Assembly: GCA_946803715.1 (NCBI GenBank)
Contig: CAMPET010000004.1
Span: 665,004 to 729,003, forward strand
Length of the DNA stretch: 64,000 nt
Direction: 5' to 3'
Origin: Beroe ovata
Lineage: Eukaryota; Ctenophora; Nuda; Beroida; Beroidae
This document shows, piece by piece, positions 13,201 through 24,239 of this stretch (position 1 is its first letter; each line of letters starts with the position of its first letter). Position numbers and translations under genes: made by a program. A model generated the notes under the pieces. It worked only from the letters and a program-made list of their open reading frames with translations, was not told the DNA's origin and did no database searches.

Positions 13201-16200
13201 CTCCCAGGCCTCCCTTTGAAAACATGCCTGTGTGAACCACACACTACATCACATAGTTCCGCACTCTGTATAATATACACACTGTCATTACATTGTACAC
13301 GCGTTGTTTACACTGTCCATACTTGTTGATAATAGTGTAATATCATGTTGTACTGCGGTGCTGAATTGAGGTTTATTTAACTGTCTTAGTTCACCCATGT
13401 TTCTGATAATGTTCCTAGGGTAGCAGCTTACGATATCCTGGACAGTTATGAGATTCTTTAACATGTTTCGATAATCGATATTCATCGTAAGCAAACTCAA
13501 AATTGATTGTATAAAGTGGTGTTGTGAAGTTTAAAACTCACTTTATCTGATTAAAATAAATTACACTGGAACTTTCTTCCTTGGGTAACGTATTATTGAC
13601 TATTTTAATTCATGACTTGGATTTATTGACAGTACTAGTGCTATACATTATTCTGCTATCGACCCGTTTGACAAGTTAAACTGTTGACTGATGCTTCATG
13701 TAATAGTAATATGGTATTACCTTAATAACTCGTCTAAATAACTCAACATTACAAGAAATTAACGTCCCCAATAATGATAACTTGAAATATCCTGAACAAC
13801 TATGAAATTGAGAAAATGACTCAATTGTCCTTAAATCCTCGCGATCTCACATACTCACATACATTGTAACATCAACATATCAATTCCTTGTTTGAGTAGG
13901 TACGGTAAGTTATCAATTTTGTTACTGTGCTCACTCGAGATCCTTCATGGCAACTGACTTGTGACCGAAAAGAACTCTATTGGCACGCAATCATCATCCA
14001 CATTTCATAATAACTATTGCTCGCTGTGATAAAGCGAAGACCCTTGTCTCGAATAGAACTTCATTTCACATTTCACATGTGATATGTGGTGTTGTTTTCC
14101 AACCCACGTGAAAATTACACAAGACTTGAACCAGTGTAATATGCACCTGTGCTGCAGAATTAGGTGTATGGGGAATCATGAATAGTGTTCAGTGTTCATT
14201 AATGGTGGAAACCGTTGAAACTTACTCCTACAATATTCAGTATATACGTAAATTCAGATGTAATGTTGAATCTATAATCACGCCCACATTGAAATAAACC
14301 ACCGAGAAACTCCCCCCCACACACACACAAACACACACACANATCAGAACCCACTTGTATTCATCCCATTGCAACGAAAACTTTAACATAATCAAAGCAC
14401 CATCATCAGAAATGAGCTCCCACTTCACTATTATTACAGTAGTAGCACGTATCCATGGCAACGCGCACTTTAACTTCAAAATCAGCACGTGCATTTCGTG
14501 ACGGACGTACAGAAATAAATAAATAAAGACAAACAAACAACCAAATTATAATATGGATCACGAAGCGTAGTCATCTCTTGGGGTAGAAATCTGTCTCGTA
14601 CATCTCGGCATGGTGACTGTCCCACGCAAATTGTGTGCGTTTATGCGTGAGTGCGAGTTGCATGGTGTGACCATCAAAGCCGCAACGTCCCGAAACAAAG
14701 AAACAACAAATGAGGAAGACAGTAAAGCGTGCGCGCATTCGATGAATATGCACGTGCAACTCCTATGCTGCCGTAGCAACGCACGCTTGTAAACTTTACA
14801 TAGATCATCTGCGGGTACTATACCATGATTTTTCAAATTTTTGACGCCGATTGCAGAAAATCTAAGACCTAAATCAAAATTCTGGCTCGACATTTAACCA
14901 GATTTTGTCTTTTTCTACCACCATGCAAAAAATCGGGGCTCTCCAACTCCATTTGTAGCCCCCGCTAGTGATCTACGTTTTAAGATGCTCTCTCGATTAT
15001 AATATAGATATAGCAACCTCACAGCAACTCACTTGAAAATGGTATGTTCCATTATAACGGGACCTGTTGCTTCCATCAGTTGTTGTTGTGGTGTTTTCCG
15101 AATCAGGCGACGCTGAATTGCATTGTATTAACTCTACATGCGTCATAGACAGCGGACATTGGACTTAATCGTGAAATATATTGCAGCTTCTGGTTTGAAG
15201 TACGCGACGAGAATATTGAATAGAAGGATAGAAAAAAGTGTCTTAAATCACAAACAAGTTGAGAAGGAGATGAGTGATGAATGGATTATGGAATAAACAA
15301 AAGTAAAGGCGGAATGCGTATGGTTGATACATACCCGCTTTGTTTTCAATCTGCGTGATGTTTTCACTCCCTCCTGGGATATGAACACGTACACTTTCTG
15401 TTTCTTCATCCGCTTCATCTTGAATTCGTACTGAGTCGAGGGATGTGTTATTATACTGTATTATACTGTATGGAGGGATGTGTTATTATATAGGGATGTG
15501 TGTAGGGGGGGGGGAGATGTGAATTATATAATCATGTTTTCACTGCCTTGGGATCTGATAGAACCAGAATGATATGAACTATAGTACAGCATCCTGTCAG
15601 TCGTAACATAAATTACATTCTGTAGTACTAATTAATTACTCTGAACTGTATCTCATTCAATTAACCCCCAATATGTGATACCCTGATTTGACATTATACA
15701 AGTCAACTGTCAATGCAATAAGTTGCTATATATCTCTCTCTCTCTCGAGCCTCTACACACAGAAAATAATCAGAGCACTCAGCGCTGTGCAGGGTATAAA
15801 TTGAATTCGAATTCGAATGCAATATCATCCGAGTAATAGTTACTACATATTATTCTGATGAAGGAGTGTGAACTGTGCGAAGTATAACATATTATATTCA
15901 TATCTCATGTCAATTCCATGATTGCTATCGTAGATTATCAAGATTATCACAGCTCCAAACTGACACTATACTCTACGGAGAGATGTATGCCAGTGTGTAC
16001 CTGTGTATGGGTGTGTGTGTGTGTGTGTGTGTGTTTCTGTGTGTGTACCTGCGTATGAGTGACGGGTGTGTGTGCCTGCGTCTGTGTACGATTGTGTTTG
16101 GAAGGGTTTTTGTGCGTGTGTGAGTGTGTGTTGCATCTGTGTCGATGTATCTGTGGCCATTTTCGCGATTTCCGTCCGTCTAAAATACTTCCTCCACCTG

Positions 16201-18014
16201 TATTCCACTTGTGTTTCCACCTGTATTCCACTTGTGTTTCCACCTGTATCCCACTTGTGTTTCCACCTGTATTCCACTTGTGTTTCCACCTGTATTCCAC
16301 TTGTGTTTCCACCTTTATTCCACTCGTGTTTCCACCTGTATTCCACTTGTGTTTCAACCTGTATTCCACTTGTGTTTCCACCTTTATTCCACTCGCTGAC
16401 AAGTGACTCTAGTTTTGGCGATGCTTGGCTCACATTCTACTGTGGGAAACACTAATGTCATCACAGCTACACGTGCAGCATAGGAGAGTGTTTACAGTGC
16501 GTGTTTGTGCGTCTGTGCGTGTTTGCGTGTCTGTGTGTGTGTTTGTGTGTGTGTGTCTGTACTGTGCGTGTGTGTGTACTGTGTGTACTTGTGTGTGGGT
16601 GTGCGTGTACTTGCGTGTTTGTGTGTGTGTGTGTACTTGTTTGTGTGTGTGTGTACTTGTGTGTGCATGTACTTGTGTTTGTGTGTGTGTGTGTGTTTGT
16701 GTTTGCGTGTTTGTGTGTGTGTGTGTACACTGTACTTGTGTGTACTTGTGTGCGTGTCTGTGTCTGTGTGTACTTGTGTGTACTTGTGTGCGTGTTTGTG
16801 AGTCTGTGCGTGTTTGTGTGTGTGTGTGTCTGTGTGTGTACTTGTGTGTGTGTGTTTCTGAGCGTGTGCGTGTGTGTGTGTACTTGTGTGTGTGTGCATG
16901 TGTCACACATGATGTGTGTGTGCATGTGTGTACTTGTGTCTGTGTGTGTGAACTATGTATTTGTACTGTGTGTGTAGTTGTGTGTGCACTTGTGTATGTG
17001 TGTACTGTGTGTGTTAGCCAGTACTTGTGTGTTTGTGTGGTGTACTTGTGTGTGTGTGTGCGTGTGTGTGCGTGTGAGTGGTTGGGTGTGTGTATCTGTG
17101 TGCACGCATCTGTGTCTGTGTGTTCTTGTGTGTCTGTGCGTTTGTTTTCGTATATGAGTATTGAGTACTGCAGTACAGAGAAAGCATGCCATTTTGCAAT
17201 CCTCTACAAATTAAAGTGTACCAACAGTTTTGCTATTGTACACTATAACTATACGATGCAAAACATTATGATGTATAACACAGATCTTCAATGTGTTATT
17301 CACTAATTTCGATTGGTACAAATTACAATGTGAATAATTCAGGGCTGAGGTCGACTCATGTAACACGATACATTCCAAACATTCTTAATTTAGTCCCAAA
17401 CATACATAAGGGGTGTGTTATCCCTTTAATCAAATTAATCGTTCACTCATGATTGATAAGTTTCTCTCTGCCTCTCACCCTGATTTTCCGCATGCTGGTT
17501 ATGATTTCAAGTCGAGAGCTTGGTCGAGGGACCTCCAGAAAACCGATAAACTGAAATGAGGAAATGAAACAAATCATAATTTCAAGATGTGAAACTAAAA
17601 CCACTGTTTGAAAGCGTATTTACACGCACACGCCCTCAGAGAAAGTATCTAACAAGACCCGAAAAGTGAGCATACCCTGACAGGGAAGGTGATGCCGTGC
17701 TGGAAGATATCATCGTTGTGAAGAGGCAATCTCACGTCGTCAGCATCGTCAACAACTTCGTAGCCCCCCGTGCCCCCTGAACAACAGGTGTCACGTGAAA
17801 AATTGTCCAAATTCCAGGTGATTCAGATCAAAGGTGAGGTTTTTGAGGAATAATTCCTGGCCCCGAAATCGTGCAATGCAGTGTACTCGACACAATGTTC
17901 GAATCATTATACCATTTGAAATTGAAATATGCAAATAAATTCACAGAAATCGTCATGCATTGAGAAAAACTCACTTCGAAGTCTGCGACTCCTGAATCGG
18001 GCCCACCTACTCAT
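10258..18014 (-). CDS. NOS1AP: NOS1AP / CAPON, PTB-domain adaptor of neuronal NO synthase
   Basis: In vertebrates NOS1AP binds the nNOS PDZ domain and, through its PTB domain, Scribble and Dexras1. Coding exons in transcript order: 17975-18014, 17676-17776, 17479-17550, 15335-15430, (one exon missing), 12145-12253, 11944-12044, 11686-11848, 11456-11554, 11027-11152, 10718-10882, 10258-10299. The PTB domain is easily recognised: [60 protein letters not shown] and [16 protein letters not shown] follow the family closely. A coiled coil ([20 protein letters not shown]) and an Asn-rich tail follow. The exon carrying the equivalent of the WTWDE...PIYR segment, about 20 codons starting at phase 0 and ending at phase 2, is not confidently found; a candidate abuts the N at 14342. 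The C-terminus reads FDEEAA, whereas vertebrate proteins end in a hydrophobic PDZ ligand (EIAV). Confidence 0.92.
10395..10705. repeat. Minisatellite, 13-bp unit, in the last NOS1AP intron
   Basis: About 24 near-identical copies of CGTGACGAGATGT and single-base variants (GACGACATG, GACGGGATG, GACGCGATG). It lies between the exons 10718-10882 and 10258-10299. A 13-bp period makes reading frames cycle every 39 bp, and all frames are largely open, producing long spurious Arg/His/Asp/Ser ORFs. Confidence 0.95.
11299..11299. other. Single N, assembly join
   Basis: Isolated N between exons 11027-11152 and 11456-11554 of NOS1AP. It does not interrupt coding sequence. Confidence 0.9.
12728..13140. 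repeat. Second array of the ~115-bp GCTGACACCA/GTGACGTAGG repeat
   Basis: Shares words with the KSR-intron array at 1.1-1.5 kb: GCTGACACCA, ACTCATTCGTCACAA, AACTGTGACGTAGGAATGC. Unit starts near 12830, 12930 and 13048 give a period of about 100-118 bp. Both arrays have the same + orientation, so this one is antisense to NOS1AP. Confidence 0.85.
13141..15334. other. Large NOS1AP intron sequence, no gene recognised
   Basis: AT-rich intronic DNA with no convincing coding exon other than the weak candidate near 14343-14380. It contains an (AC)n tract ending at the N at 14342. A 28-base word (about 14973-15000) recurs directly after the N at 44548. Confidence 0.6.
14343..14380 (-). other. Candidate missing NOS1AP exon, truncated by an assembly join
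   Basis: On the minus strand an AG precedes an open stretch reading [12 protein letters not shown] and then stops at the N at 14342. The PTB segment missing from the gene model has WDE-x-K at the same place, and this stretch lies in the right order between exons 15335-15430 and 12145-12253. The polypyrimidine tract is poor and no donor is visible because the sequence runs into the N and an (AC)n repeat. This is inference. Confidence 0.3.
15435..15535. repeat. Short direct repeats GGGATGTGTTATTATA in a NOS1AP intron
   Basis: The words GAGGGATGTGTTATTATA and TTATACTGTA recur within 100 bp just upstream (transcript sense) of exon 15335-15430, followed by a run of G. Confidence 0.6.
16005..16130. 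repeat. (GT)n-rich tract
   Basis: Imperfect GT-rich simple repeat at the left end of a 1.1-kb low-complexity region in a NOS1AP intron. Confidence 0.85.
16194..16395. repeat. Minisatellite, 23-bp unit
   Basis: About nine copies of TATTCCACTTGTGTTTCCAC plus three bases, with starts at 16201 and 16224 and so on. It is embedded between two GT-rich tracts in a NOS1AP intron. A period of 23 leaves all frames open and explains the overlapping ORFs on both strands. Confidence 0.93.
16500..17135. repeat. Long degenerate (GT)n / GTACTTGTGT simple repeat
   Basis: More than 600 bp of GT-rich sequence interspersed with the recurring word TGTGTACTTGTGTG. It gives Cys/Val-rich open frames on + and His/Thr-rich ones on -, all of which I treat as artefacts. 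Confidence 0.92.
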
Positions 18015-18286
18015 ATTGCACTGTTCACCTGGGTCCCATTCGCTATAGCAAAAACAGTGAAAGTTTGGAATATAACGAGCGAGGTACTGGGGGAACCATT
18101 GGGTTTACAATGACATGGAATGAAAGACGCCGCCCTATAGAACCTGAACTAAAAACTCTGATAACAATTTACAAATTCACAAATAAACGACAAATACTAA
18201 AAGAAACATAGCAATCCAAGTGCATCCAGCATGGATATCAAAAAGACAATGAAGATTCTGTTATCGATGTGATGAATCAAACACGT

Positions 18287-19201
18287 CTATTCATTCCTGA
18301 TCTTCTGTAATGTATCTGCATATTGAAAATTATCCCCAGTCTCGTGATCATTCATATCAAGAGCAATTTCACAACTCTGCTTCACAATCAAATCCTTGTC
18401 ACTCAGATGAGCAGACAGAATTTCTTTGCACTGATTGTCATCAATAGCTCCCAAAGCTTCAGCACACTCATGCCTTACCATGGCATCATCGGAGAGATCA
18501 TGGAGTTTATCCATGAGCCCCTTGACTGCTTGTTTATCAGCCATCTGGCCCAAAACATAGGCAATCTCGTGTCTGAAGAGGGCACTGTCTTTACATTTCA
18601 ATCCTTCCACTAACGCACTGATTGATTCAGGAGTTGATAGGTTTCTCAATGAAAACATGGCCCGATATCTGTCAAACAGTGACTGATTAGGATCAAGAAG
18701 AATTTCTGACAGTTCTTTGCATGTTTTCCCTTTGTTAAAGGCAGGAGCAGGGTCAACTGACGAATAAACTGAAGAATTGTCTATCTCAGATGATGAATTC
18801 ATCATTTTTATCCTGTTAACTGCTAGTTCACAAGTCTGCTGTAGGACATCATTCTCATGTTCAAGATATTTGTTCAGCAATGGCAATGACTCCATGAGTC
18901 CAATGGCTCCAAGTGCTTCACCAGCCTCATGCCTCACAATCAATGGTTGCTTTTCATCTTCGAGTACAGAAGACAGCATTGGTATGGCAGTTGCATTCTG
19001 CATTTGTCCTAAACAAAAAGCAAGTTCATGCTTCAACAGTTCTGAAGGATCAGTAAACACACTACAGATTATATCCACTGCTTGATCTCCTCCAATATTC
19101 ATAAGAGTGAACAGTGCTCTGAATCTTTCTGAAAGCGAGTTTTCATCACTCTGTAAAATTGAGCCCACTTTCCCTAGCTCTTCTTCAGAAATCGTAGTCA
19201 T
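18287..19201 (-). CDS. DOHH: DOHH, deoxyhypusine hydroxylase
   Basis: DOHH completes hypusine formation on eIF5A with a diiron centre. This intronless ORF gives 304 residues (human 302). Two halves of HEAT-like repeats each carry two His-Glu metal pairs: KHELAFCLGQ (H58/E59), RHEAGEALGAI (H91/E92), RHEIAYVLGQM (H211/E212) and RHECAEALGAI (H244/E245), so all eight iron ligands are present. The C-terminus HETGDNFQYADTLQ matches the family. I choose the ATG at 19201: the three codons upstream begin with TTG, and the sequence just before them ends in an AG after a T-rich stretch, which may be a 5'-UTR splice acceptor. It lies 237 bp downstream of EMG1 on the same strand, which would allow a shared transcript. 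Confidence 0.96.
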   Translation of the reverse strand: MTTISEEELGKVGSILQSDENSLSERFRALFTLMNIGGDQAVDIICSVFTDPSELLKHELAFCLGQMQNATAIPMLSSVLEDEKQPLIVRHEAGEALGAIGLMESLPLLNKYLEHENDVLQQTCELAVNRIKMMNSSSEIDNSSVYSSVDPAPAFNKGKTCKELSEILLDPNQSLFDRYRAMFSLRNLSTPESISALVEGLKCKDSALFRHEIAYVLGQMADKQAVKGLMDKLHDLSDDAMVRHECAEALGAIDDNQCKEILSAHLSDKDLIVKQSCEIALDMNDHETGDNFQYADTLQKIRNE

Positions 19202-19438
19202 GGAGAGCAACTATTGAACAAATATTATCAAGAAAATTGGGTATAAGAATTAAAGCATTTTGTATGAAGTGCAATAAAGTAGTTTCAGATGAGAATAATG
19301 ATCTTAAATGATGTTTCAACAAGAAACTAATCAACAAAGATAGATGTGACTGAAAGTGTAAAAATAACATTGGCACGGTCATGAAATCTGTAATACTGTT
19401 GCACTGAAAGATCCCTCCAGAATTGAATTTGCAAAAGA
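19202..19438. other. Spacer between EMG1 and DOHH
   Basis: Short AT-rich spacer. On the minus strand it ends in a T-rich stretch and AATAG just before the DOHH start, compatible with a splice acceptor. No AATAAA is seen on that strand. Confidence 0.5.
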
Positions 19439-20110
19439 TCAGAGTATCCCCCAAGCTTGTTCAAATGCATCACACAACTTTGAACAAGTCAATGCAGCTG
19501 ATAATGGATAATTGCTAATGCCAATATTTTCTTCAGTATATTCAGTGTCTACAGAACCATGTGCTTGTGCACCTATGACCATTACACAAGAATCATCAGT
19601 CACTAACTCTATTGGCCTAACACATCTAGGCGCATGAAGTGTCATGCAATATTTTCTGCAGCCTGCTGGAAAGTAGTCAGAAACTGGATTTTTGATCACT
19701 TTCAAGAGTTTGTGAGGGCCATCATGAGCATGGATACTGAGTTTGTGTAACAATTGAACCATGAGACCACAAAATCTGTCAAATGTACGAGGAATACGTG
19801 TTGCTGGATTCACTTCAATCAATACATTGCGCTCTGTATGAATATATACCTGCAACTTACCCGCTCTATTTAGTGGACTATCTAATAACATCAAGAGACA
19901 TTGATGTGTAATGTCTGGGCGGCATGATTCTTTTCCTTTTTTCAATGACTTAGCCTGGGAATCAGCAGTAAGGAGCTTGAAAGTTTTACCATCCTTATAG
20001 GTTTCAAGGGAAGCATTTTCCAAAACAACAATAAGTCTTTTTTCAGAAGAATTCTTCTTAGCAATTTTAGCAGGATGTTGTGCAACATCTTCATCTGAAC
20101 TGTCAGCCAT
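19439..20110 (-). CDS. EMG1: EMG1/Nep1, 18S rRNA pseudouridine N1-methyltransferase
   Basis: EMG1 is a SPOUT-fold methyltransferase of the small-subunit processome that methylates a hypermodified pseudouridine in 18S rRNA. This intronless ORF encodes 223 residues, slightly shorter than human EMG1 (244). Family blocks visible: PDITHQCLLMLLDSPLNRAG, VYIHTERNVLIEVNPATRIP, RTFDRFCGLMVQLLHKLS, HKLLKVIKNPVSDYFPAG, the SAM-site glycine segment VIGAQAHG, and the C-terminal ISNYPLSAALTCSKLCDAFE. The acidic and lysine-rich N-terminus (DSSDEDVAQHPAKIAKK) is typical of the nucleolar protein. The start is a true ATG. It is the upstream partner of DOHH. Confidence 0.96.
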   Translation of the reverse strand: MADSSDEDVAQHPAKIAKKNSSEKRLIVVLENASLETYKDGKTFKLLTADSQAKSLKKGKESCRPDITHQCLLMLLDSPLNRAGKLQVYIHTERNVLIEVNPATRIPRTFDRFCGLMVQLLHKLSIHAHDGPHKLLKVIKNPVSDYFPAGCRKYCMTLHAPRCVRPIELVTDDSCVMVIGAQAHGSVDTEYTEENIGISNYPLSAALTCSKLCDAFEQAWGIL

Positions 20111-21394
20111 TGGAGGACCCTTATCTTAATGGAAAATGAGTTTAAGGAAATTCATCTGCTAAAGCAATTGGAGGAAAGTTTCTTAACATAAATACTTCAT
20201 TTCATATCCCAGACTGTAGATTAGCACAGTGCCCTCCCTCCGCACTACCAAAAAGCTTCTGATAGAATGCTAAATTATACAATATTTAATTCAATACATT
20301 ATAACTTTGAACAATTTATGAATGGACATGTATCAGATATATTGCTGATGTACAATTGATGAGCTAAATCGAATGAGCAACAAAATTGATATATTTCAAA
20401 GAAACAACGGAATGTGGACGCATCTGTGCGCATGCATTAACTCGCGTGTGCATCTCCTTAATCCCATAGCAACTGCAAAATATGCAAATGGCCGCTACAC
20501 CCTATAATACATTTTGCAACTCTTCCAAAAACTTCAGACGCCTTTAGTAAAAAATCTAAGACCTGGACATGTGTTATTTTTGAGTGCAGTGGGTCATTTC
20601 CATGGCCGTCAAAAAGATTGGGCCACTGCACTCACTGTAATTGATTCTACAAAGCTCACCAGCTCCCTGAGTTATGCCTACTACCTCATGACACAACGCC
20701 ATAAATGGACAAAAATCGTATGAATATGTGTGTCATTCATCAAAATGGATGTCGGATGATTTGTTATCATTCAAGCATTTAATTCTTGTTGGGTGAATTT
20801 CAGATGACGAGCAGTTGTGGCATCAAAAATTATCCAATTCTCCTGGTTTTTTCGTATGATTATACTTTTTTAACTTTGTTTCCTTGCGCCTTGCCTGGCG
20901 CCGTAGCACTATAGGTCCAATCCGCTTTCTAAGAATAAGTTTAAGCCGCGCGCGCGGCGCAAGACGAAACTTAAGACAGGGCCAGGGGCTATATTGTAAG
21001 ATTTTACCCACGCGCGGCATTGTGCAAGCGCAGCATGGGCTCGCGCTCCGTGGATTGGATCACGGAGCCGAGCCTAGCTCATAGATCAGTGTATCCTTTA
21101 ATTTTGAATTATTGATTATTGGTTTTAGAGCCTAGCTTTCGGTTTTAAGTTTTTTCCAGTACATTCTTGATCTATGGTTTTATAGCTTGCAATTGCAAAT
21201 CAATTCAATCATCTAATTCCGATGGGTAGAAAAGTTTATTCAAAGAAATAATAGTTTTGTATTCTATGAGATGATTTGATGATGTCATGATGAGAACACG
21301 TGAATGAAACTCAAGAGGTATGACACATTGATCATCACAACATCAAGTTTCAAACTTATCAATACTATTTATTACAATCAAATTTGAGCATGCC
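20111..21394. other. Intergenic, EMG1 promoter side
   Basis: No gene recognised. It contains the presumed EMG1 5' region and a GC-rich patch near 20880-21060 with GCGCGCGCGGCGC-type words. The ORF at 20514-20723 (+) has no recognisable similarity. Confidence 0.55.
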
Positions 21395-21779
21395 AAGGAG
21401 ACCCGCATCTAGGAGGCCTGGTAGCGGCAAGCTTCAGTTCTTCTGGTAACCAACTCGGCGGCATTAGAGATATCTCATTCTGTTTTTCTACTATGGCCCC
21501 TTGCTACAGCATGAGATCCAGTCGGGGATCTGGTGATGGCCGGCCCCAGTCTTTATCACTCTCAAGTCACAATAACCTGCACAGCCAAGACCTCTTTCTT
21601 GGTGCTGTAGATGATCTCAACACAACAGTGATCCATAACCACTGTCTAACACTGATAATAATACTGCCATCATTGAGGATGCATCTCTTCAGCCGACAGC
21701 CAGATTTTTTTGGTTGTGGTAGACAGGTATCTGATCATGCTGTTTCTCAAGAAATAGAACAACTTACAGAAATATAAAA

Positions 21780-22080
21780 GCTGTGCACTGTTGATGAGTC
21801 AGATACATGCAAACAGTGTAACACAATTTGTAATTAAGGAGAGGATGCTTTTTGGTTGTGATGGCTGTAATTGATGGCATCACAGGCAATGTGTGAATGT
21901 TAGTTTGAAAAAGTACAAGGACAGCTCTGTAAGGTGGTTTTGCAGTGGCTGCCTTGTTTCCTTCCGTACAGTGAATGGAAGTGATCAAACCCAGGTGCCC
22001 CAGTTCCTTGAAAACATTGGCAAACACTCTGAAGAAGAAAAGGCTACTTTTGCTTTTGGATGTCTATCTGGTCAGTAGGT
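21780..22080 (+). pseudogene. PHD-finger-like segment of the retroelement
   Basis: Translation shows a Cys-rich finger pattern (FGCDGCN, then WHHRQCVNVSLKKYKDSS, then RWFCSGC) with at least one in-frame stop between CDGCN and WHHRQC. This is the layout of a PHD-type zinc finger placed ahead of the RT domain. It is not a functional ORF as it stands. Confidence 0.6.
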
Positions 22081-22149
22081 TAGCTCTGAAATTAACAAAG
22101 CTTACAAAGTTATCACTCACTGGAATCCAAATGTTTTCCTTGACCCAAC

Positions 22150-23700
22150 TGGTCAGGTGAGCAAGAACTTCCTGAATCTAGTCAAATCTCTATTAGATGA
22201 GTTTAACAGTGGTGGTCCTCTAAAACCCATTGCACTGAAGCTGATCCTCATAGCAGGCCCACTTCTCTACAGGAGCCTTCAGCCTCATCCAAATCTAAGG
22301 ATCATATGGAGTGTCTTAGACAAAGACTGAACCTCTGGAATGATGGATACATATCTGATCTGGTCAGGGAAGGAAAAACCATTCAATCTCGACTACTTAA
22401 ATCAAGCTCCAAGTTTGTACTATGGAGAGTCTTCTCCAGGTTGATGATGAAGTATCAGTTGCGCTGAAATGGATTAAGAGAAACCCACTGACACCTATCA
22501 GTGAAAAGGTATTGGAAGAACTTTGTCTTAAACACCTGGGTACTAGCCTTGCTGATGAGGAATGTACCATGATTGGTCCTATCAAGGCTTCAGACCCAAT
22601 TCTGTGTGAATCAATTGATGGGAATGCTGTTGAGTGTTGGTAGGGCTGCAAAACATACAAGAGGTTCTGCAGGTCTCTCAGGAATGGACTCTGAATGTTG
22701 GGGCGCATCTTCTGCTCTGAACACTTCAAGTCTGCTGGAACAGACTAATGCTTTTCTATGGCCAGGTTCATTAAGATACTTGCAACAGAAGATGTGAACC
22801 CAGCTCACATTGCTGAGTTTCTATCATCACATCTTGTGCCCCTTGACAAGCAGCCTGGGATACGCCCGATTGGAATTGTGGAGACCCTAAGACAAATCGC
22901 TGGGAAGTGTATATCCTTGTCTCTGAAAGAGTTTGTCACTGTGGCAACTGCACCCCTACAAACCTGTGGAGGAATAGATGAGGGAGTGGAATCATCTGTT
23001 CATTCAATCAGAAGCTTGTATTCGGATCCCAACGGCCAACTAAGAGTGTGTTCTGCTAGTTGATGCTTCTAACGCATTTTACTCTCTCATCAGGAAAAGA
23101 GCACTCCAGAACACAGCAATGCTATGTCCTTTAAATTCATCAATACCTCCAGAATATCTACAGTGCACTGACTAAGCTCATTATCAAGGGAGTAGAAGAG
23201 GAGCTTGTTTTTGCAGAAGGGGGATTGGGACACTATCTCTCGTCTTCACAATCAAAGAGTTGGGAATGCATACGGGATGTCTTAATTCTTGGTATGCAGA
23301 TGATGGTGCGGGTGCAGGTAAAGCTGAAGCAGTGAAAGCCTGGTGGGAATCACTTCAACACCATGGCCCACAGATGGGATACTTCCCCAGACTTAATAAA
23401 ACAGTATTGATTATCAAAGATTCTGACAAGCTGGAGGAATTTCAGACAATCTTCCCTGGTATACAGGTCACCACAGAGGAACACAATTACCTAGGATCAT
23501 ACATTGGTACAAAGTCTGCAACTGAGAGCTATGTGGAAAGTAAAGTTGCAGAACGGGTGCAGGACATTGAAGACCTTTGCTCTGCTGATCACAACCTCAC
23601 ATGCAAACTTGGAGGATATGTTTCTTTGCGGCACAATCACCTCTGAGACACTCTGGCCAACCTGCTTGAAGTGGTATGCAATCCAAAGTCTTATCTATAG
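22150..23700 (+). pseudogene. Reverse transcriptase region, frameshifted
   Basis: Recognisable RT blocks in changing frames: an N-terminal piece (about 22280-22420, ECLRQRLNLWNDGYISDLV), PLDKQPGIRPIGIVETL with GKCISLSL at about 22850-22920, QTCGGIDEGVESSVHSIRSL, a LLVDASNAFYSLIRKRAL block after a frame change near 23058, and WYADDGAGAG (the F/YADD catalytic box) near 23290, followed by MGYFPRLNKTVLIIK and a YLGSYIGTKSATESYVESKV block. At least four frame changes are needed, so this copy is dead. Confidence 0.75.
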
Positions 23701-24239
23701 AGGTGTATGGGTATACTGCAAACATAGCAAAATACTGGATATCGATTTTCTAATCCAAGGATTGGCATAAGAGAGGGAAGAATCTAAACTGTGAATCATC
23801 AGCGGTTACCCTACAGATGTAAGGCCCTCTCCTGTCAACTGCGATTTGGATCTCAGTATCAGCAGGTGGCAAGAGAGAACGGAGGAGTTTCGGCCCACCG
23901 TACCCCTCGCAGCTTACAACTGCAAGGCTGGGCCACCCAGAACTCCGGAATTCTGAGCTTCACAGTTTAGAGAGACGGGGGGATTGGAGATAAGAATCAA
24001 TGGAGGGGAAGAATTGAACTGAATAAATAAATCAAAGTAAAACAAATACGTTAATAACTACACTATATGGATATTTCCAGTTCAATGTCAAGTGACTTAT
24101 ACAGTATATTGCCCCGAGTGAGTAGACTGAGCCGACGGATCCAAGGATGTCGTAAAAGAGCCTGCACTGCTCCCTACTACTGGTGAGCAGCTCCAAAGAG
24201 GTCCCCACAAAAGCCTGACACTAGGCTTGACATTTCTTG

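Noticed and set aside
15947-16455. Overlapping ORFs on both strands with [12 protein letters not shown]-type repeats
   Set aside because: Produced by the 23-bp minisatellite, which leaves all frames open.
16425-17306. Long Cys/Val-rich ORF on + and His/Thr-rich ORFs on -
   Set aside because: Entirely made of (GT)n simple repeat within a NOS1AP intron; no domain, no splice support.
18323-19085. + strand ORFs opposite DOHH
   Set aside because: Antisense shadows of the intronless DOHH gene; no independent features.
20514-20723. Small + strand ORF upstream of EMG1
   Set aside because: No recognisable similarity, no splice context, and AT-rich composition like the surrounding intergenic DNA.
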